Origin: Tepidamorphaceae bacterium
Lineage (GTDB): Bacteria; Pseudomonadota; Alphaproteobacteria; Rhizobiales; JAKSCL01
Length of the DNA stretch: 64,000 bases
Assembly (NCBI GenBank): GCA_028289445.1
Contig: JANQPO010000004.1
Span: 62,001-126,000 of the forward strand
Reading direction: 5' to 3'
The position numbers and the translations under genes were made by a program. How positions within the stretch are numbered: position 1 is the stretch's first letter; each line of letters starts with the position of its first letter. A model generated the notes under the pieces. It did not search any database. It was not told the origin of the DNA and worked only from the letters and a program-made list of their open reading frames with translations. Shown one piece after another: positions 28,978-43,242 of this stretch.

Positions 28978-30303
28978 ATGCGGAGAGTTTCACTCCTGCT
29001 GATTGGTGCGCTGATCGGCGCAGGCGCCTCCTGGGTTGCGACCGCTCCCGAATTCAAGACCGGCGGCGCGGCGATTGCCGCAAGCCCCGACACCTATCGC
29101 CAGCTCAATCTGTTCGGTGATGTGTTTGAACGCATCCGCTCCGACTATGTCGAGGAGCCGGAAGACTCGGCCCTGGTCGAATCGGCGATCCAGGGCATGC
29201 TATCGGCACTCGATCCGCATTCCAGCTATCTCAACCAGAAGAACTTCCGCGACATGCAGGTGCAGACGCGCGGCGAGTTCGGTGGCCTCGGCATCGAGGT
29301 CACCATGGAAGACGGCTATGTGAAAGTCGTAACCCCGATCGACGACACGCCGGCGGACCGGGCCGGTGTCATGGCGGGCGATCTGATCACTCACCTAGAC
29401 GGCGAGCAGGTTCAAGGCCTGACTCTGTCCGAGGCCGTGGAGAAGATGCGCGGCCCCGTCAAGACTCCGATCAAGCTGACCATTCGCCGCGAGGGTGTCG
29501 ACGAGCCGGTCCGCATTGAAGTGATCCGCGACATTATTCAGATTCGGTCGGTTCGTTCCCGCACCGAGGATGACATCGCCTATATCCGCGTCACGTCGTT
29601 CAACGAGCAGACCTTCGAAGGCGTCAAGGCGGCAGTCGAGACGCTCGGCGAGGAAATCGGCGAGGAAACCCTGAAGGGCTACGTGCTCGACCTGCGCAAC
29701 AATCCGGGCGGTTTGCTCGACCAGGCGATCTCGGTCTCAGATGCATTCCTGGAGCGCGGCGAAATCGTATCGACCCGTGGCCGCGATGCCGATGCCGCAC
29801 AGCGCTATAACGCCCGCTCCGGCGACTTGACCGACGGCAAGCCGATCATCGTGCTCGTCAATGGCGGATCGGCGTCGGCGTCCGAGATCGTCGCCGGCGC
29901 CCTGCAGGACCATCGCCGCGCCACGGTGCTTGGCACCCGGTCGTTCGGCAAGGGTTCGGTACAGACAATCATCCCACTTGGCTCAAACGGCGCGCTGCGG
30001 CTGACCACGGCCCGTTACTACACACCGGCCGGCCGCTCCATCCAGGCCAAGGGCATCGATCCCGATATCATCGTCGAGCAGGAGCTGCCCGAGGAACTGC
30101 GCGGCAATGTCGAACCGACGGGCGAGGCCAGCCTACGCGGCCACCTGTCGGGCGAGGATGAGGAAGAGCGGTCTGGCTCCTCGGCCTACGTGCCGCGCGA
30201 GGCGGAAGACGACAAGCAGCTCATTTTCGCGCTCGATCTTTTGCGGGGTAAGGAGCAGCACGCGAACTTCCCTCCGGACCCGAATAAGGCTATTCCGAAC
30301 TAG
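28978..30303 (+). CDS. ctpA: Carboxy-terminal processing protease (S41)
   Basis: A 441-aa protein with an N-terminal signal/anchor helix (VSLLLIGALIGAGASWVATAP). A PDZ domain follows (GGLGIEVTMEDGYVKVVTPI, AGVMAGDLITHLDGEQV). The S41 core has LDLRNNPGGLLDQAISVSDA, the catalytic Ser motif NGGSASASEIVAGALQDH and catalytic Lys in TRSFGKGSVQT. It cleaves periplasmic proteins near their C-termini. It lies 17 bases after envC, a pairing seen widely in alphaproteobacteria. Confidence 0.96.
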   Translation: MRRVSLLLIGALIGAGASWVATAPEFKTGGAAIAASPDTYRQLNLFGDVFERIRSDYVEEPEDSALVESAIQGMLSALDPHSSYLNQKNFRDMQVQTRGEFGGLGIEVTMEDGYVKVVTPIDDTPADRAGVMAGDLITHLDGEQVQGLTLSEAVEKMRGPVKTPIKLTIRREGVDEPVRIEVIRDIIQIRSVRSRTEDDIAYIRVTSFNEQTFEGVKAAVETLGEEIGEETLKGYVLDLRNNPGGLLDQAISVSDAFLERGEIVSTRGRDADAAQRYNARSGDLTDGKPIIVLVNGGSASASEIVAGALQDHRRATVLGTRSFGKGSVQTIIPLGSNGALRLTTARYYTPAGRSIQAKGIDPDIIVEQELPEELRGNVEPTGEASLRGHLSGEDEEERSGSSAYVPREAEDDKQLIFALDLLRGKEQHANFPPDPNKAIPN

Positions 30304-30377
30304 GCAAGCGGGCGAATCACCGCCCGCTCCGCGCGCGGTGAGGTGCTCGGTCCGCGCCGGTCCATGATGTGCGGATC

Positions 30378-31595
30378 ATGGCGGTGGATGATCTGACGGC
30401 CCCCTTAAAGGCCAAGACGAAGCAACGCAAGGAGCGGACCGGACCGCGGCTGTCGGCCCTTCTCGGTCGCATGCCTGCGCTCAAGCTAGGCGTTATCGCT
30501 CCCGTTCTTTTGGTCGCGCTGGTCTTTGCGGCCGCCGCCTATGTGCGTTTCGCCGGCGATCCCCGAGGTGGCGAACCGGTCGCCGTCATCGCGCTTGATG
30601 AGGGGACGGCGGTCAAACCCGACCCGACAGAGGACATGAAGGGTAGCCAGGACACGCAGGAAAGCATGGTTGCGGCCCAAGAGCCAGACACCGAAGAAGA
30701 CGTCGACGTGATCGACACCGATGGCGGCGCCAAGGTCATCATCATCCGGCCCGAAGAAACCATCCGCGAAGCGTCCCTGCCGCCCGTGCCCGACAACCGC
30801 CTGGTCGAACGCACCGCTTCCGGTCTCCTGCCGCGTCGCGGCGATGACGGCGCGGTACCGTCGACCGTCTACGCTCGCCAACATGTTTTTAGCGCTCAAA
30901 CGACGGCCGGCGACAAGCCGCGCATTGCAATCCTCGTCAACGGCATGGGCCTCAACAGCACGCAGACCACGGAAGCAATCCGGCAAATGCCCGCCGATGT
31001 CAGCCTGGCGTTCGCGCCCTATGCCGACAATCTCCAGCAATGGGTGTCGGGCGCGCGGCAGGACGGGCACGAGGTCGTGCTGCAAATTCCGATGGAGCCG
31101 TTCGACTATCCCGACAACGATCCCGGCCCGCACACACTTCTCACAAGCCTGACGCCCAAGGAGAACCTGGACCGCCTTCATTGGTCCATGGCGCGCATGG
31201 TCGGTTATGTCGGGCTGACCAACTATATGGGCGCCCGCTTCTCGGCGTCCCGCGAGGTGCTGCGGCCGGCGCTGTTGGAGATGAAGAAGCGCGGTCTGTT
31301 GTTCATCGACGACGGCACATCGCCGCGCAGCCTGGCGGCCGAGATCGCCGGTGAGATCGGCATGCCGGCACGCCGGGCGGATATCGTTCTGGACGCCATT
31401 CCGGCGCCCGATGCGATCACCGCTGCAATCGAGCGGCTTGAGGTGAAGGCCTTCCAGGACGGCGTCGCGCTTGGCGTCATCTCGGCCCTGCCGGTCAGCA
31501 TCAAGACCGTGAGCGAATGGCTGCAAAAGCTCGACAACCGAGGCATCGAGCTGATCCCCGTCAGCGCCTCGACGAAGGCGGTGGCCGAGGGCTGA
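30378..31595 (+). CDS. Divergent polysaccharide deacetylase family protein
   Basis: A 405-aa protein from ATG 30378 (GTG 9 bases upstream possible). It has a basic N-terminus, one membrane helix (LGVIAPVLLVALVFAAAAYV), an acidic linker and a deacetylase-like domain (KPRIAILVNGMGLNSTQTTE, VSLAFAPYADNLQQWVSGAR, GHEVVLQIPMEPFDYPDNDP, LFIDDGTSPRSLAAEIA). The family keeps the NodB-like barrel, but activity is unproven. Its stop overlaps the rppH start (TGATG). Confidence 0.88.
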   Translation: MAVDDLTAPLKAKTKQRKERTGPRLSALLGRMPALKLGVIAPVLLVALVFAAAAYVRFAGDPRGGEPVAVIALDEGTAVKPDPTEDMKGSQDTQESMVAAQEPDTEEDVDVIDTDGGAKVIIIRPEETIREASLPPVPDNRLVERTASGLLPRRGDDGAVPSTVYARQHVFSAQTTAGDKPRIAILVNGMGLNSTQTTEAIRQMPADVSLAFAPYADNLQQWVSGARQDGHEVVLQIPMEPFDYPDNDPGPHTLLTSLTPKENLDRLHWSMARMVGYVGLTNYMGARFSASREVLRPALLEMKKRGLLFIDDGTSPRSLAAEIAGEIGMPARRADIVLDAIPAPDAITAAIERLEVKAFQDGVALGVISALPVSIKTVSEWLQKLDNRGIELIPVSASTKAVAEG

Positions 31596-32104
31596 TGGCG
31601 GGCGCCATCGATCGCGAGGCGATGCCCTATCGCCGCTGCGTTGGCATCATGGTCGTCAACAACGAAGGCAAGGTGTGGATCGGCCGCCGGAACGACCTCA
31701 AAGACCCGCAAACCGAAGGCGTGTTGTGGCAGATGCCGCAAGGCGGGATCGACGATGGCGAGGACCCCTGGGACGCGGCACAACGGGAACTCTTAGAGGA
31801 AACGAACATCAGCTCGATCCGGCTAATTGCGGAAAGCCCGGACTGGTACGCCTATGACCTCCCCGACGAGGCCCTGGGCCGCGCCCTAAAGGGCAGGTAT
31901 CGCGGCCAGACCCAAAAATGGTTCGCCGTTCGCTTCGAAGGGTCGGAGGCTGAAATCGACATCGAGAATCCCGGCGGCGGCCATAAGCCGGAATTCGATC
32001 AATGGCGTTGGGCCGAACTCAACGAAATCCCGGGTCTCATCATCCCGTTCAAACGTCCGGTCTACGATCAGGTCGTGGCAGCGTTTCGGGATGTGGTGGG
32101 GTGA
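31595..32104 (+). CDS. rppH: RNA pyrophosphohydrolase (NUDIX)
   Basis: A 169-aa protein from ATG 31595. It opens YRRCVGIMVVNNEGKVWIGR, then WQMPQGGIDDGEDPWDAAQRELLEETNI, a full Nudix box (GGx5Ex7RELxEEx), and ends RPVYDQVVAAFRD. It removes pyrophosphate from 5' triphosphate or dinucleoside-capped RNA, starting decay. It is coupled to the deacetylase gene. Confidence 0.95.
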   Translation: MAGAIDREAMPYRRCVGIMVVNNEGKVWIGRRNDLKDPQTEGVLWQMPQGGIDDGEDPWDAAQRELLEETNISSIRLIAESPDWYAYDLPDEALGRALKGRYRGQTQKWFAVRFEGSEAEIDIENPGGGHKPEFDQWRWAELNEIPGLIIPFKRPVYDQVVAAFRDVVG

Positions 32105-32147
32105 GTTAGTGTGATCGGGCGGCCAGGCGAACATTGGTTGCAGATAC

Positions 32148-32639
32148 TTAACCTCGTTCTCTCCAGCCTGTCTCTCGCAAGAACGTATTGAAGGAGCACG
32201 ACCGCAAACCTTCTTGATTGCAGATGAACGGGATCTTCGGGCTATTGGGGTTGCGGCTAGTGCCCTCTTCGGTCACCACGCAGCAGGCAGGATCATAGCA
32301 CTGGGCTAGTGATACGACCCACGGGTCTGCGAAGTTTCGACCGGCACCTGCCGCTGCAATTCTAGGATAGCGTTCCATCAGGCCTGCCAAGAGTTCAATG
32401 TGCACCTCGTCTATGGCCGTGAAAAGCGCTTTTCGCTCTTTACACCACGCAAAAAGCGCATCGTCTTTCTTTTCGATTTCCTCGTAAACCTGCTGTGTAA
32501 CAACCGCCCGGCCTTCAGCCAGAACGGCTTCCATATGATCCCAAATTGAAGGGATCATGTCGATTTGATAGAGCCGATTCCAGGAATTCACCAGAGAGCT
32601 AGTGTCCATGCTGAACCCTGGAATCGGAGCGTCGGCCAT
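32148..32639 (-). CDS. DUF4411 (PIN-like) protein, probable toxin partner
   Basis: A 163-aa protein from ATG 32639 (a start at 32666, within the upstream gene, is possible). GFSMDTSSLVNSWNRLY supplies the first PIN-type Asp; EEIEKKDDALFAWCKERKAL and ADPWVVSLAQCYDPACCVVTEEG supply later acidic residues; the end is GLRSCSFNTFLRETGW. It is placed right behind an XRE-ImmA/IrrE gene, the known arrangement for this family, and would act as an RNase controlled by its partner. The toxin role is inferred. Confidence 0.82.
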   Translation of the reverse strand: MADAPIPGFSMDTSSLVNSWNRLYQIDMIPSIWDHMEAVLAEGRAVVTQQVYEEIEKKDDALFAWCKERKALFTAIDEVHIELLAGLMERYPRIAAAGAGRNFADPWVVSLAQCYDPACCVVTEEGTSRNPNSPKIPFICNQEGLRSCSFNTFLRETGWRERG

Positions 32640-32640
32640 G

Positions 32641-33828
32641 TCAGACTGCCCCAAACTCGGCTTCAAACTGCGGCAGGTGTTTCACTTTGATCTGAAGATG
32701 GCCAAGCATCTCTGAAAGCGTCAAATGACCTTCCCGATAAGTATCGAAAACGAGCCGAGTGAAGGCATCACCAAGAATTCGTTGGCGTTTTTCGCCCCAC
32801 CGCTCCGGCGCCACCTGAGCATTTGTGCGATTGGCTAGATACTGCCTGTGGTAAAGCTCCCGTTTCATCCGATAGAAACCACTGGTACAGCGACCGTGCT
32901 CTAAAAGTCGGCGTACGATGAATTCGCGACTGACATGGAAGCGGCGAGATAACGCGACGATTGTCTCTTCATCCCATTCGCGCGACCGCGCTGGATGGAG
33001 AGCGATTTCTTCTTGTGACAGGAAGACTTCAGATGGAGCAATGATTTCGGCTGCCACCGCGTTGCAGAAAACTTCAATCCGGCGCTCTTCAGGTGGTGCA
33101 TCGACATCCTCATTGAAGTCGCACACACCGCTTTGACGCACCAAAAGATGTGTCAACTCATGCATCATGGAAAAGATACGAGCGCGTGGACTCTCCGCTC
33201 GGTTGATGCCCATAACAGGCAAGGGAACTTCTGCGATCGAAAAGCCCCGCATTTCGCTTGTGGAGATACCAGGCACTTGAAATACCAGAACACCGAGAGC
33301 CTCGATTCGGCTCTTCCAGGAACGCATCGCTTCATATTGATCCCGCCAGGAAAATTGTTCTTGAATTGAATATCCCAGTGCTTCACGGGCACGCGCACCA
33401 AGCGTAGCGGGTGTGACCCGCATCGTTCCGGACAGCTCAAAAGTCGGCGGTTCTTCCTCAAGCTCCTCATAAAACTGAAGGGCTGCGAGCCGTCGCTCCT
33501 GAGCGGCCCGCAACTCAAAACGCAACGCCGACGACATCACACTCGGCCCAATGCCCGGCAACCGGCGATAGTCATGGGGCACCGGAAATTCGCGCGGTGC
33601 TTCAGGGAGGAAGAATACAGCTAAAGGGCGGCGGTAGATTTGCGAGAGCTGCTTCAGCTGTGCAAGCGTTGGCACTTCCTCTTCGTCCACAGACTCCCAT
33701 TTTGCGATTCGCTCTGCAGTGACACTGTTAGGAAAGCGTGCAGCAACACCCTCAACTTCCATCGAAGCCGTCTCCCTGGCCCAGATGAGAACCGCGGGTG
33801 TTGCAGGTGCCTTCACGCTTCTAGCCAT
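32641..33828 (-). CDS. XRE HTH plus ImmA/IrrE metallopeptidase
   Basis: A 395-aa protein. Residues about 1-70 form an XRE-type HTH (TAERIAKWESVDEEEVPTLA, QLKQLSQIYRRPLAVFFLPEAP). The zinc peptidase motif is MMHELTHLLVRQSGV (HExxH), with a downstream Glu in EVFCNAVAAEIIAPSEVF. Such proteins bind DNA and cleave a repressor or partner. It is upstream of and adjacent to the DUF4411 gene, likely a single transcript. The pair interrupts the rppH-atp neighbourhood and looks acquired. Confidence 0.9.
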   Translation of the reverse strand: MARSVKAPATPAVLIWARETASMEVEGVAARFPNSVTAERIAKWESVDEEEVPTLAQLKQLSQIYRRPLAVFFLPEAPREFPVPHDYRRLPGIGPSVMSSALRFELRAAQERRLAALQFYEELEEEPPTFELSGTMRVTPATLGARAREALGYSIQEQFSWRDQYEAMRSWKSRIEALGVLVFQVPGISTSEMRGFSIAEVPLPVMGINRAESPRARIFSMMHELTHLLVRQSGVCDFNEDVDAPPEERRIEVFCNAVAAEIIAPSEVFLSQEEIALHPARSREWDEETIVALSRRFHVSREFIVRRLLEHGRCTSGFYRMKRELYHRQYLANRTNAQVAPERWGEKRQRILGDAFTRLVFDTYREGHLTLSEMLGHLQIKVKHLPQFEAEFGAV

Positions 33829-34021
33829 TGATAATCTTCATTTCCTCGCGAATCCTAGCGTCTTGCAAGCACCATGTGCCAGTTTACCGTTAAGGGTTTA
33901 GGCACAATTCCCCAACTCGTTGCACAGTACTTTGATGGTACGGCACTATATATTCTTAGCCCATCTGCGTTCGCAAAGGGCCTCAGGCAGGTCACTGTCA
34001 CCACGGCACGCCGGCCAAAAC

Positions 34022-34047
34022 AAAAAACCCCGCGCTGAGCGTGGGGC
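34022..34047 (-). terminator. Rho-independent terminator of the ATP synthase operon
   Basis: On the minus strand the stem CCCCACGC/GCGCGGGG with loop TCA is followed by TTTTTT. It lies 31 bases beyond the atpC stop. Confidence 0.85.
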
Positions 34048-34077
34048 TTATCGTGTTCCGAAAACTAAAAAGCCCGC

Positions 34078-34470
34078 CTAGACCAGCGCCTGGAGCTGCT
34101 CCAACTGGTCGAGCTGTTCCTGCGCCTTGGCGCGGGTCTCGTCGTCCTTGGCGTCGGCGACGTCTTCGCGGGCGTTTTGGACCTGCTGCGCCAGATCGTC
34201 CTTGTCGACGGCATCGCGCTCATAGGCCTTCTCGGCCAGCACCGTCAGGCGTTCCGGGCTGACTTCAGCGAAGCCGCCGAGAAGCACATATTCCTTGCGC
34301 TCCGACCCCGTCTCAACGGACAAGACGCCCGGCCGGATCGTCGACATGACCGGCGCATGGTTGGCGAGCACGCCGAAATCGCCCTCCGTGCCCGGCACAA
34401 CGACCTGCTCGGCCTCGGCCGAGAACAGAAGCCGCTCTGGACTGACCAGTTCGAACTGAAAGGTCGCCAT
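34078..34470 (-). CDS. atpC: ATP synthase epsilon subunit
   Basis: A 130-aa protein beginning FQFELVSPERLLFSAEAEQV, VVPGTEGDFGVLANHAPVMS, GGFAEVSPERLTVLAEKAYE: the beta-sandwich domain. The C-terminal helical part is short and acidic (DVADAKDDETRAKAQEQL). It belongs to the F1 central stalk and can inhibit the rotor. Last gene of the operon, 12 bases after atpD. Confidence 0.97.
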   Translation of the reverse strand: MATFQFELVSPERLLFSAEAEQVVVPGTEGDFGVLANHAPVMSTIRPGVLSVETGSERKEYVLLGGFAEVSPERLTVLAEKAYERDAVDKDDLAQQVQNAREDVADAKDDETRAKAQEQLDQLEQLQALV

Positions 34471-34482
34471 CGATCAGGTCCC

Positions 34483-35919
<1,437 letters not shown>

Positions 35920-35932
35920 TCACGCTTATGCG

Positions 35933-36814
35933 TTAGAGCGCCTCGGCGCCCGAAATGATTTCAATGAGTTCCTTGGTGATCTGCGCTTGCCGCTGGCGGT
36001 TGTAGGACAGCGTCAGCTTGTCGATCATCTCGCCGGCGTTGCGGGTCGCGTTGTCCATGGCGGACATGCGCGCACCTTGCTCCGACGCCGCGTTTTCCAG
36101 AAGCGCACGGAAAATCTGCACCGCGATGTTACGCGGCAGCAGATCGGCCAGGATCGCGTCTTCTTCAGGCTCATACTCGTAGACCGCGCCGCCGTTGTTG
36201 TTCCCCTCGGTGTCGCCACCGACCTCGGCCGGTATGATTTGCTGAGCGGTCGGAATCTGCGCGATGACCGACTTGAAGCGCGAGAAGAACAGCGTGCATA
36301 CGTCGAATTCCTCGCCCTCGAACATCGTCAAGAGGCGCTCGGCCACCGATTGGGCGTTGTCGAAGCCGATTTGCCGGACGGCGCGGAAATCAACGACATC
36401 GATGATGTCGCCGCCATGGGTCCGCTTCAGCTGATCGGCGCCCTTGCGGCCAACGCACAAGATCTGAACCGACTTGCCATTGCGTTTCAGCTCATCCGCG
36501 TGCTCGCGCGCCAACCGCGCGATCGACGAATTGAACCCGCCGCAAAGGCCGCGCTCGGCCGTACAGACGACAAGCAAATGGTTGTCGGTCTTGCCGGTGC
36601 CGGCCAGAAGCCGCGGCGCACCGGTCATGTCGCCAAGCGCGCGGGCGAGATTAGCCAACACGGAATCCATCCGCTCGGCATAGGGCCGGGCGGCCTCGGC
36701 CGCCTCCTGGGCACGACGCAGTTTCGCCGCCGCGACCATTTGCATGGCCTTGGTGATCTTCTGCGTCGCCTTAACCGAGGCGATGCGATTTCTGAGATCC
36801 TTAAGGCTGGCCAT
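35933..36814 (-). CDS. atpG: ATP synthase gamma subunit
   Basis: A 293-aa rotor subunit opening [35 protein letters not shown] and closing [40 protein letters not shown], both highly conserved. The middle carries [17 protein letters not shown]. Confidence 0.98.
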   Translation of the reverse strand: MASLKDLRNRIASVKATQKITKAMQMVAAAKLRRAQEAAEAARPYAERMDSVLANLARALGDMTGAPRLLAGTGKTDNHLLVVCTAERGLCGGFNSSIARLAREHADELKRNGKSVQILCVGRKGADQLKRTHGGDIIDVVDFRAVRQIGFDNAQSVAERLLTMFEGEEFDVCTLFFSRFKSVIAQIPTAQQIIPAEVGGDTEGNNNGGAVYEYEPEEDAILADLLPRNIAVQIFRALLENAASEQGARMSAMDNATRNAGEMIDKLTLSYNRQRQAQITKELIEIISGAEAL

Positions 36815-36852
36815 TCAGCGACAATCCCCGTTCCGCTCGACGCCGAGCACGC

Positions 36853-38942
<2,090 letters not shown>

Positions 38943-39165
38943 GTCTGTTCTCTTCAGCGCCCCTGTTGATGGACCGTGCTCAGAATGGCACAAGTCCTTG
39001 ATATTTAGTGCTTTTCAGAGACTTCCCTCGGCTCCTTCGGGGACTCGCCCCGCAAGCCGCGCTTCCCGTAACATAGCATATCCCCCCGCGCAACTCGCCA
39101 CACCTGGAATCTCGCCGACTTGCGCATATTCGCCAACGTTTGCGGCGCCTGGAACACGGTCGCCG

Positions 39166-41364
39166 CTAGAAAAACGAATACGGGTCGATATCGATGGCGA
39201 CCCGCACGCTGCCGCGCGGTCGCTCGGCCGCTGCTAGCCAGTCGCCGATCACGGACTGAACCCGCACCGAACGCGCCGCCTTAATCAAGAAACGGTAACG
39301 AAAGCGGCCTCGGACCAGGGCAAGGGGGGCTTCGGCGGGACCGAGAATGTCCACACCATCTCGTCCGCGCGGCGCTACCCGCCCGAGCCGGGCGGCATAA
39401 TCGCGCGTTTGCTGCTTGTCCTTGCCGGATACGATAAGGGCGGCAAGACGCGTGAACGGCGGTAGGTGAGCATCCCGACGCGCATTGATCTCGCGCGCGT
39501 AAAACGCCTCGCGGTCGCCGGACACCATCGCCGTCAAAACCGGATGCTCCGGCATATGGGTTTGGATCAGCGCTTGCCCCGGATCAGCACCGCGACCGGC
39601 TCGGCCGACGACTTGCGAAAGGAGTTGAAAGGTACGCTCCGTCGCCCGCAAATCGCCATGACCGAACCCCATATCGGCATCGACGACGCCCACGAAAGAC
39701 AGCCCCGGAAAGTTATGGCCCTTGGCGATCAGTTGGGTGCCGATGATGATATCCACCTCACCGTTGGCGATATCGGCAAACTGTTGGCGAAGCTGGCTGG
39801 GACCGCCCAGCATGTCGCTTGAAAGCACGGCGACACGGGCATCGGGGAATCGATCAGCCACCTCTTCCGCGATGCGCTCGACACCCGGCCCGCACGCCAC
39901 CAATGTGTCCACCCCGCCGCAAGACGGGCAAGTCTCTGGCGCCTGAACGCTGTAACCGCAGTGGTGGCACATCAGCACATGCCGGAACCGATGCTCGGTG
40001 AGCCAGGACGCGCAGTCCGGGCAATGAAAGCGATAACCGCATTTTCGGCAAAGCGTCAGCGGCGCATAGCCGCGCCGATTAAGGAACAGGAGACCCTGTC
40101 GCCCGGCCTCAACGCACGCCGCAAGCGCGTCCACGACGGGCTTGGCCAGCCATCGCCCCCGCTCCGGGGCATCTTCGCGCAGATCGACGATTCCGACCGT
40201 TGGTAGATCGCGACCGCCATACCGATCGGGAAGCTGCAGTCGACGATAGCGCTCCTGATCGCAATTGACCCGCGTTTCGATCGATGGCGTCGCCGAAGCG
40301 AGCACGACGGCCGCGTCGTGGAAGCGGGCACGCACGACGGCCATGTCGCGCGCATTGTACCAAACGCGGTCTTCTTGCTTGTAGGCGGCTTCATGCTCCT
40401 CATCGACAACGACGAGACCCAGTTGCTTGAACGGCAAGAAGAGCGCTGAGCGGGCGCCGACGACGACCCGGATATCGCCGGAGAGAACGCCGCGCCAAAC
40501 CCGCCCTCGCGTTTTTGCGGCGATGTCGGAGTGCCAAGCGGCAGGAAGCGCGCCGAACCGAGCTTCGAACCTGTCGAGGAACTGCGCGGTCAGGGCGATT
40601 TCCGGCAAAAGCACCAGGGCCTGCCTGCCGGTCTTGAGCGCCTCTGCAACCGCCTCGAAATAGACTTCGGTTTTGCCCGACCCGGTGACGCCGTCGAGGA
40701 CATTGACCGAGAAATGCCCGGCGCGCACCGCTTCACGCACAGTCATTCCAGCATCCGCTTGATCCGACGTCAGCGCCGGCGCCTGGTGGTCGGGATCGAG
40801 GCACTTCTCAACTCGAGCCGGCGGCAGCGGCACGGTCTCCATCACGCCGGCTTTGACAAGCCCGAGGATCACGCCGGCGCCGACACCGGCCTCGTCGGCC
40901 AGCGTTTTCTTGTCCCAGGCGAGCCCGCCCTCCGCCAATGCCAATACGCGCCGCCGCGCATCGGTCATCCGCGGCGGCTCCAGGCCGATACCACGCACGC
41001 CCATCTTGGGTGCGGGCGGTTCCAGAAAGTCGCCTGAGCGCAGCACCATCTTCAAGACCGCACCGGGCTCGGTCATGGTGTAAGCGGCGACCCATTCCAC
41101 GAAGCGCCTTGTCTCTTCGGCAAGCGGCGGCGTATCGAAGTGGCGGCTTATTGGCCGCAGCTTTTCCGGATCGACCTCGCGGCCAGGCGCGGTATCCCAA
41201 ACGACACCGGCCACCTGGCGGGGCCCGAGCGGGACCGACACCCAATCGCCAGGTTCGACGGCGATCCCTTCGGGCACGCCATAACTGTAAGGGCCCGGAA
41301 CCGCGACCGGCAGCAACACGCTGACGACGGCCCCAAAGTTCGAGGTGTCACCGGCGTCGGTCAT
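39166..41364 (-). CDS. priA: Primosomal helicase PriA
   Basis: A 732-aa protein. The N-terminal 3'-DNA-binding domain ([20 protein letters not shown]) is followed by helicase motifs: Walker [32 protein letters not shown] (DEEH), [10 protein letters not shown]. Two zinc sites are seen ([13 protein letters not shown] and [19 protein letters not shown]), then [23 protein letters not shown] and [18 protein letters not shown]. It restarts stalled replication forks. Divergent from fsa. Confidence 0.98.
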   Translation of the reverse strand: MTDAGDTSNFGAVVSVLLPVAVPGPYSYGVPEGIAVEPGDWVSVPLGPRQVAGVVWDTAPGREVDPEKLRPISRHFDTPPLAEETRRFVEWVAAYTMTEPGAVLKMVLRSGDFLEPPAPKMGVRGIGLEPPRMTDARRRVLALAEGGLAWDKKTLADEAGVGAGVILGLVKAGVMETVPLPPARVEKCLDPDHQAPALTSDQADAGMTVREAVRAGHFSVNVLDGVTGSGKTEVYFEAVAEALKTGRQALVLLPEIALTAQFLDRFEARFGALPAAWHSDIAAKTRGRVWRGVLSGDIRVVVGARSALFLPFKQLGLVVVDEEHEAAYKQEDRVWYNARDMAVVRARFHDAAVVLASATPSIETRVNCDQERYRRLQLPDRYGGRDLPTVGIVDLREDAPERGRWLAKPVVDALAACVEAGRQGLLFLNRRGYAPLTLCRKCGYRFHCPDCASWLTEHRFRHVLMCHHCGYSVQAPETCPSCGGVDTLVACGPGVERIAEEVADRFPDARVAVLSSDMLGGPSQLRQQFADIANGEVDIIIGTQLIAKGHNFPGLSFVGVVDADMGFGHGDLRATERTFQLLSQVVGRAGRGADPGQALIQTHMPEHPVLTAMVSGDREAFYAREINARRDAHLPPFTRLAALIVSGKDKQQTRDYAARLGRVAPRGRDGVDILGPAEAPLALVRGRFRYRFLIKAARSVRVQSVIGDWLAAAERPRGSVRVAIDIDPYSFF

Positions 41365-41477
41365 TGTCGACCTGCTGCCGGTTGGCGCCCGCCCGAAAGC
41401 GTATTAAGTCTCTCGTCACACAATTCATGTCTTCTCAGCGAGCCGGAGAGGCCGCGCCAGCGATAGGACCGCGACCG

Positions 41478-42134
41478 ATGAAATTCTTTGTTGATACAGC
41501 CGATATCGACGACATCCGCGACTTGGCCTCAACGGGTCTTCTTGATGGCGTGACAACCAACCCCTCACTCATCATGAAAGCCGGCCGGCCGATCAAGGAG
41601 GTCATCGCCGATATCTGTGCGGCCGTCGACGGTCCGGTTTCGGCCGAAGTGGCAGCGACCGATTTTGACGGCATGATGGCCGAGGCCGCAGTCCTTACGC
41701 CGATCGCCGACAACGTGACCATCAAAGTGCCATTGACCTGGGATGGCCTGAAAGCCTGCCGAGCGCTGTCGCAAAAGGGCATCGGTGTCAACGTCACGCT
41801 GTGTTTCTCCGCCACCCAGGCACTGCTGGCCGCCAAAGCCGGCGCGACCTTCATCTCGCCCTTCATCGGCCGAATCGATGATATGGGGTATGACGGCATG
41901 GACCTCATCGGCGATATCCGCGCGATCTACGACAATTATGATTCGATCTCGACCGAGATATTGGCCGCCTCGGTGCGTTCGAACAACCATGTCCGCGATG
42001 CCGCGAAACTGGGCGCCGATGTCGCGACCGTGCCGCCGGACGTGCTGCGCAAGCTTGCCAACCACCCGCTGACCGACAAGGGTCTGGCCGCCTTCCTCGC
42101 TGACTGGGAAAAGAGCGGCCAGTCGATCATGTGA
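41478..42134 (+). CDS. fsa: Transaldolase / fructose-6-phosphate aldolase family
   Basis: A 218-aa small transaldolase-type enzyme from ATG 41478: [40 protein letters not shown], the Schiff-base Lys in [15 protein letters not shown], and INVTLCF-type strand [20 protein letters not shown]. The length fits TalC/Fsa. Between priA and xerC as in many alphaproteobacteria. Whether it acts as transaldolase or aldolase cannot be told. Confidence 0.95.
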   Translation: MKFFVDTADIDDIRDLASTGLLDGVTTNPSLIMKAGRPIKEVIADICAAVDGPVSAEVAATDFDGMMAEAAVLTPIADNVTIKVPLTWDGLKACRALSQKGIGVNVTLCFSATQALLAAKAGATFISPFIGRIDDMGYDGMDLIGDIRAIYDNYDSISTEILAASVRSNNHVRDAAKLGADVATVPPDVLRKLANHPLTDKGLAAFLADWEKSGQSIM

Positions 42135-43102
42135 CCGCCGTCGATCCGAACAGTCCGGCCGGTCCGACCTTTTGGGCCGTCGCGTCAGACGTCGCCGAAC
42201 CGCTCGGCCGCTGGCTTACAATGTTGGCTTCCGAGCGTCGCTATTCCGAGAAAACGGTTGAAGCCTACGCCCGCGACGCCCGCTTCTTCCTGGAAGCGAT
42301 GACCCGACGGTTCCGGCATCCCGTCACGACGTCCGACCTGAACGCGCTTCGCCCGGCCGATATCCGTTCCTTTCTCGCAGAACGTCGCGAGGCCGAGGTG
42401 TCCAGCCGCTCGCTCGCCCGCGCAATGTCAGCGATCAGAAGTGCCATCGGATTTCTGGAGCGCGAAGGTCTTGCGACACTAGCACCCTTCGCCGCCATGA
42501 AGTCGCCTCGTGTCAAGGAGAGCCTGCCGCGCCCGTTGGCAGAAACAGACGCAAGGCGCATCGCGACAGGCGATATCGCGAAAGATACACAGGCTCCCTG
42601 GCTCAAAGCCCGCGATATCGCCGTCTTCTCCCTGCTTTACGGCTGCGGCCTTCGCATCTCGGAAGCCTTGGCGCTGACTGCAGCGGATTTCGATATGAGC
42701 CGCTCCTCCTCGGCGATCCGCGTGGTCGGCAAGGGGGGTAAGGAGCGCATCGTGCCGTTGCTTCCAGCCATTCGGGATGCGATCACCGACTATCGCCGGC
42801 TGTGCCCCTATCAGCCACCGCGCCACGAGCCTATTTTCCGCGGAGAGAGGGGCGGCCCTCTCAATCCGCGCATTGTGCAGCGACGCATGGCCGAAATGCG
42901 CGGCGCGCTCGGATTGCCGGCTTCGGCCACGCCGCATGCGCTACGCCACTCCTTCGCAACGCATCTCTTGGCAGCCGGCGGGGATTTGCGCGCCATTCAG
43001 GACCTTTTGGGCCATGCGTCGCTGTCCTCCACACAGATATACACCAAGGTCGAGCCTGCCCGCCTTCTCGACGCCTATCGCGACGCCCATCCGCGTGCTT
43101 AG
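42131..43102 (+). CDS. xerC: Tyrosine recombinase XerC
   Basis: A 323-aa protein starting at GTG 42131, overlapping the fsa stop (ATGTGA). SAM-like N-terminal domain: [20 protein letters not shown]. All catalytic residues are present: Arg in [14 protein letters not shown], Lys in [13 protein letters not shown], His-x-x-Arg in [18 protein letters not shown], His in [14 protein letters not shown] and the Tyr of IYTKVEP. It resolves chromosome dimers at dif with XerD. It is the chromosomal enzyme, not an island integrase. Confidence 0.95.
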   Translation: MTAVDPNSPAGPTFWAVASDVAEPLGRWLTMLASERRYSEKTVEAYARDARFFLEAMTRRFRHPVTTSDLNALRPADIRSFLAERREAEVSSRSLARAMSAIRSAIGFLEREGLATLAPFAAMKSPRVKESLPRPLAETDARRIATGDIAKDTQAPWLKARDIAVFSLLYGCGLRISEALALTAADFDMSRSSSAIRVVGKGGKERIVPLLPAIRDAITDYRRLCPYQPPRHEPIFRGERGGPLNPRIVQRRMAEMRGALGLPASATPHALRHSFATHLLAAGGDLRAIQDLLGHASLSSTQIYTKVEPARLLDAYRDAHPRA

Positions 43103-43242
43103 GGTCAGGATCCTAGACTGGTCACCGCAGCGTTATTTGCGCGGATTCCCGGTTTCATGATAAGTAAGAGAAGTCACCGTTGCGCTGGCCAATTCAATCG
43201 ATGCGCAGCCAATGCCAATCCGCCAGATGAGGAGGATCCGAC

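Noticed and set aside
42131..43102. xerC as an island integrase
   Set aside because: It is coupled to fsa, next to priA, and has XerC features; there is no att repeat or cargo beside it.
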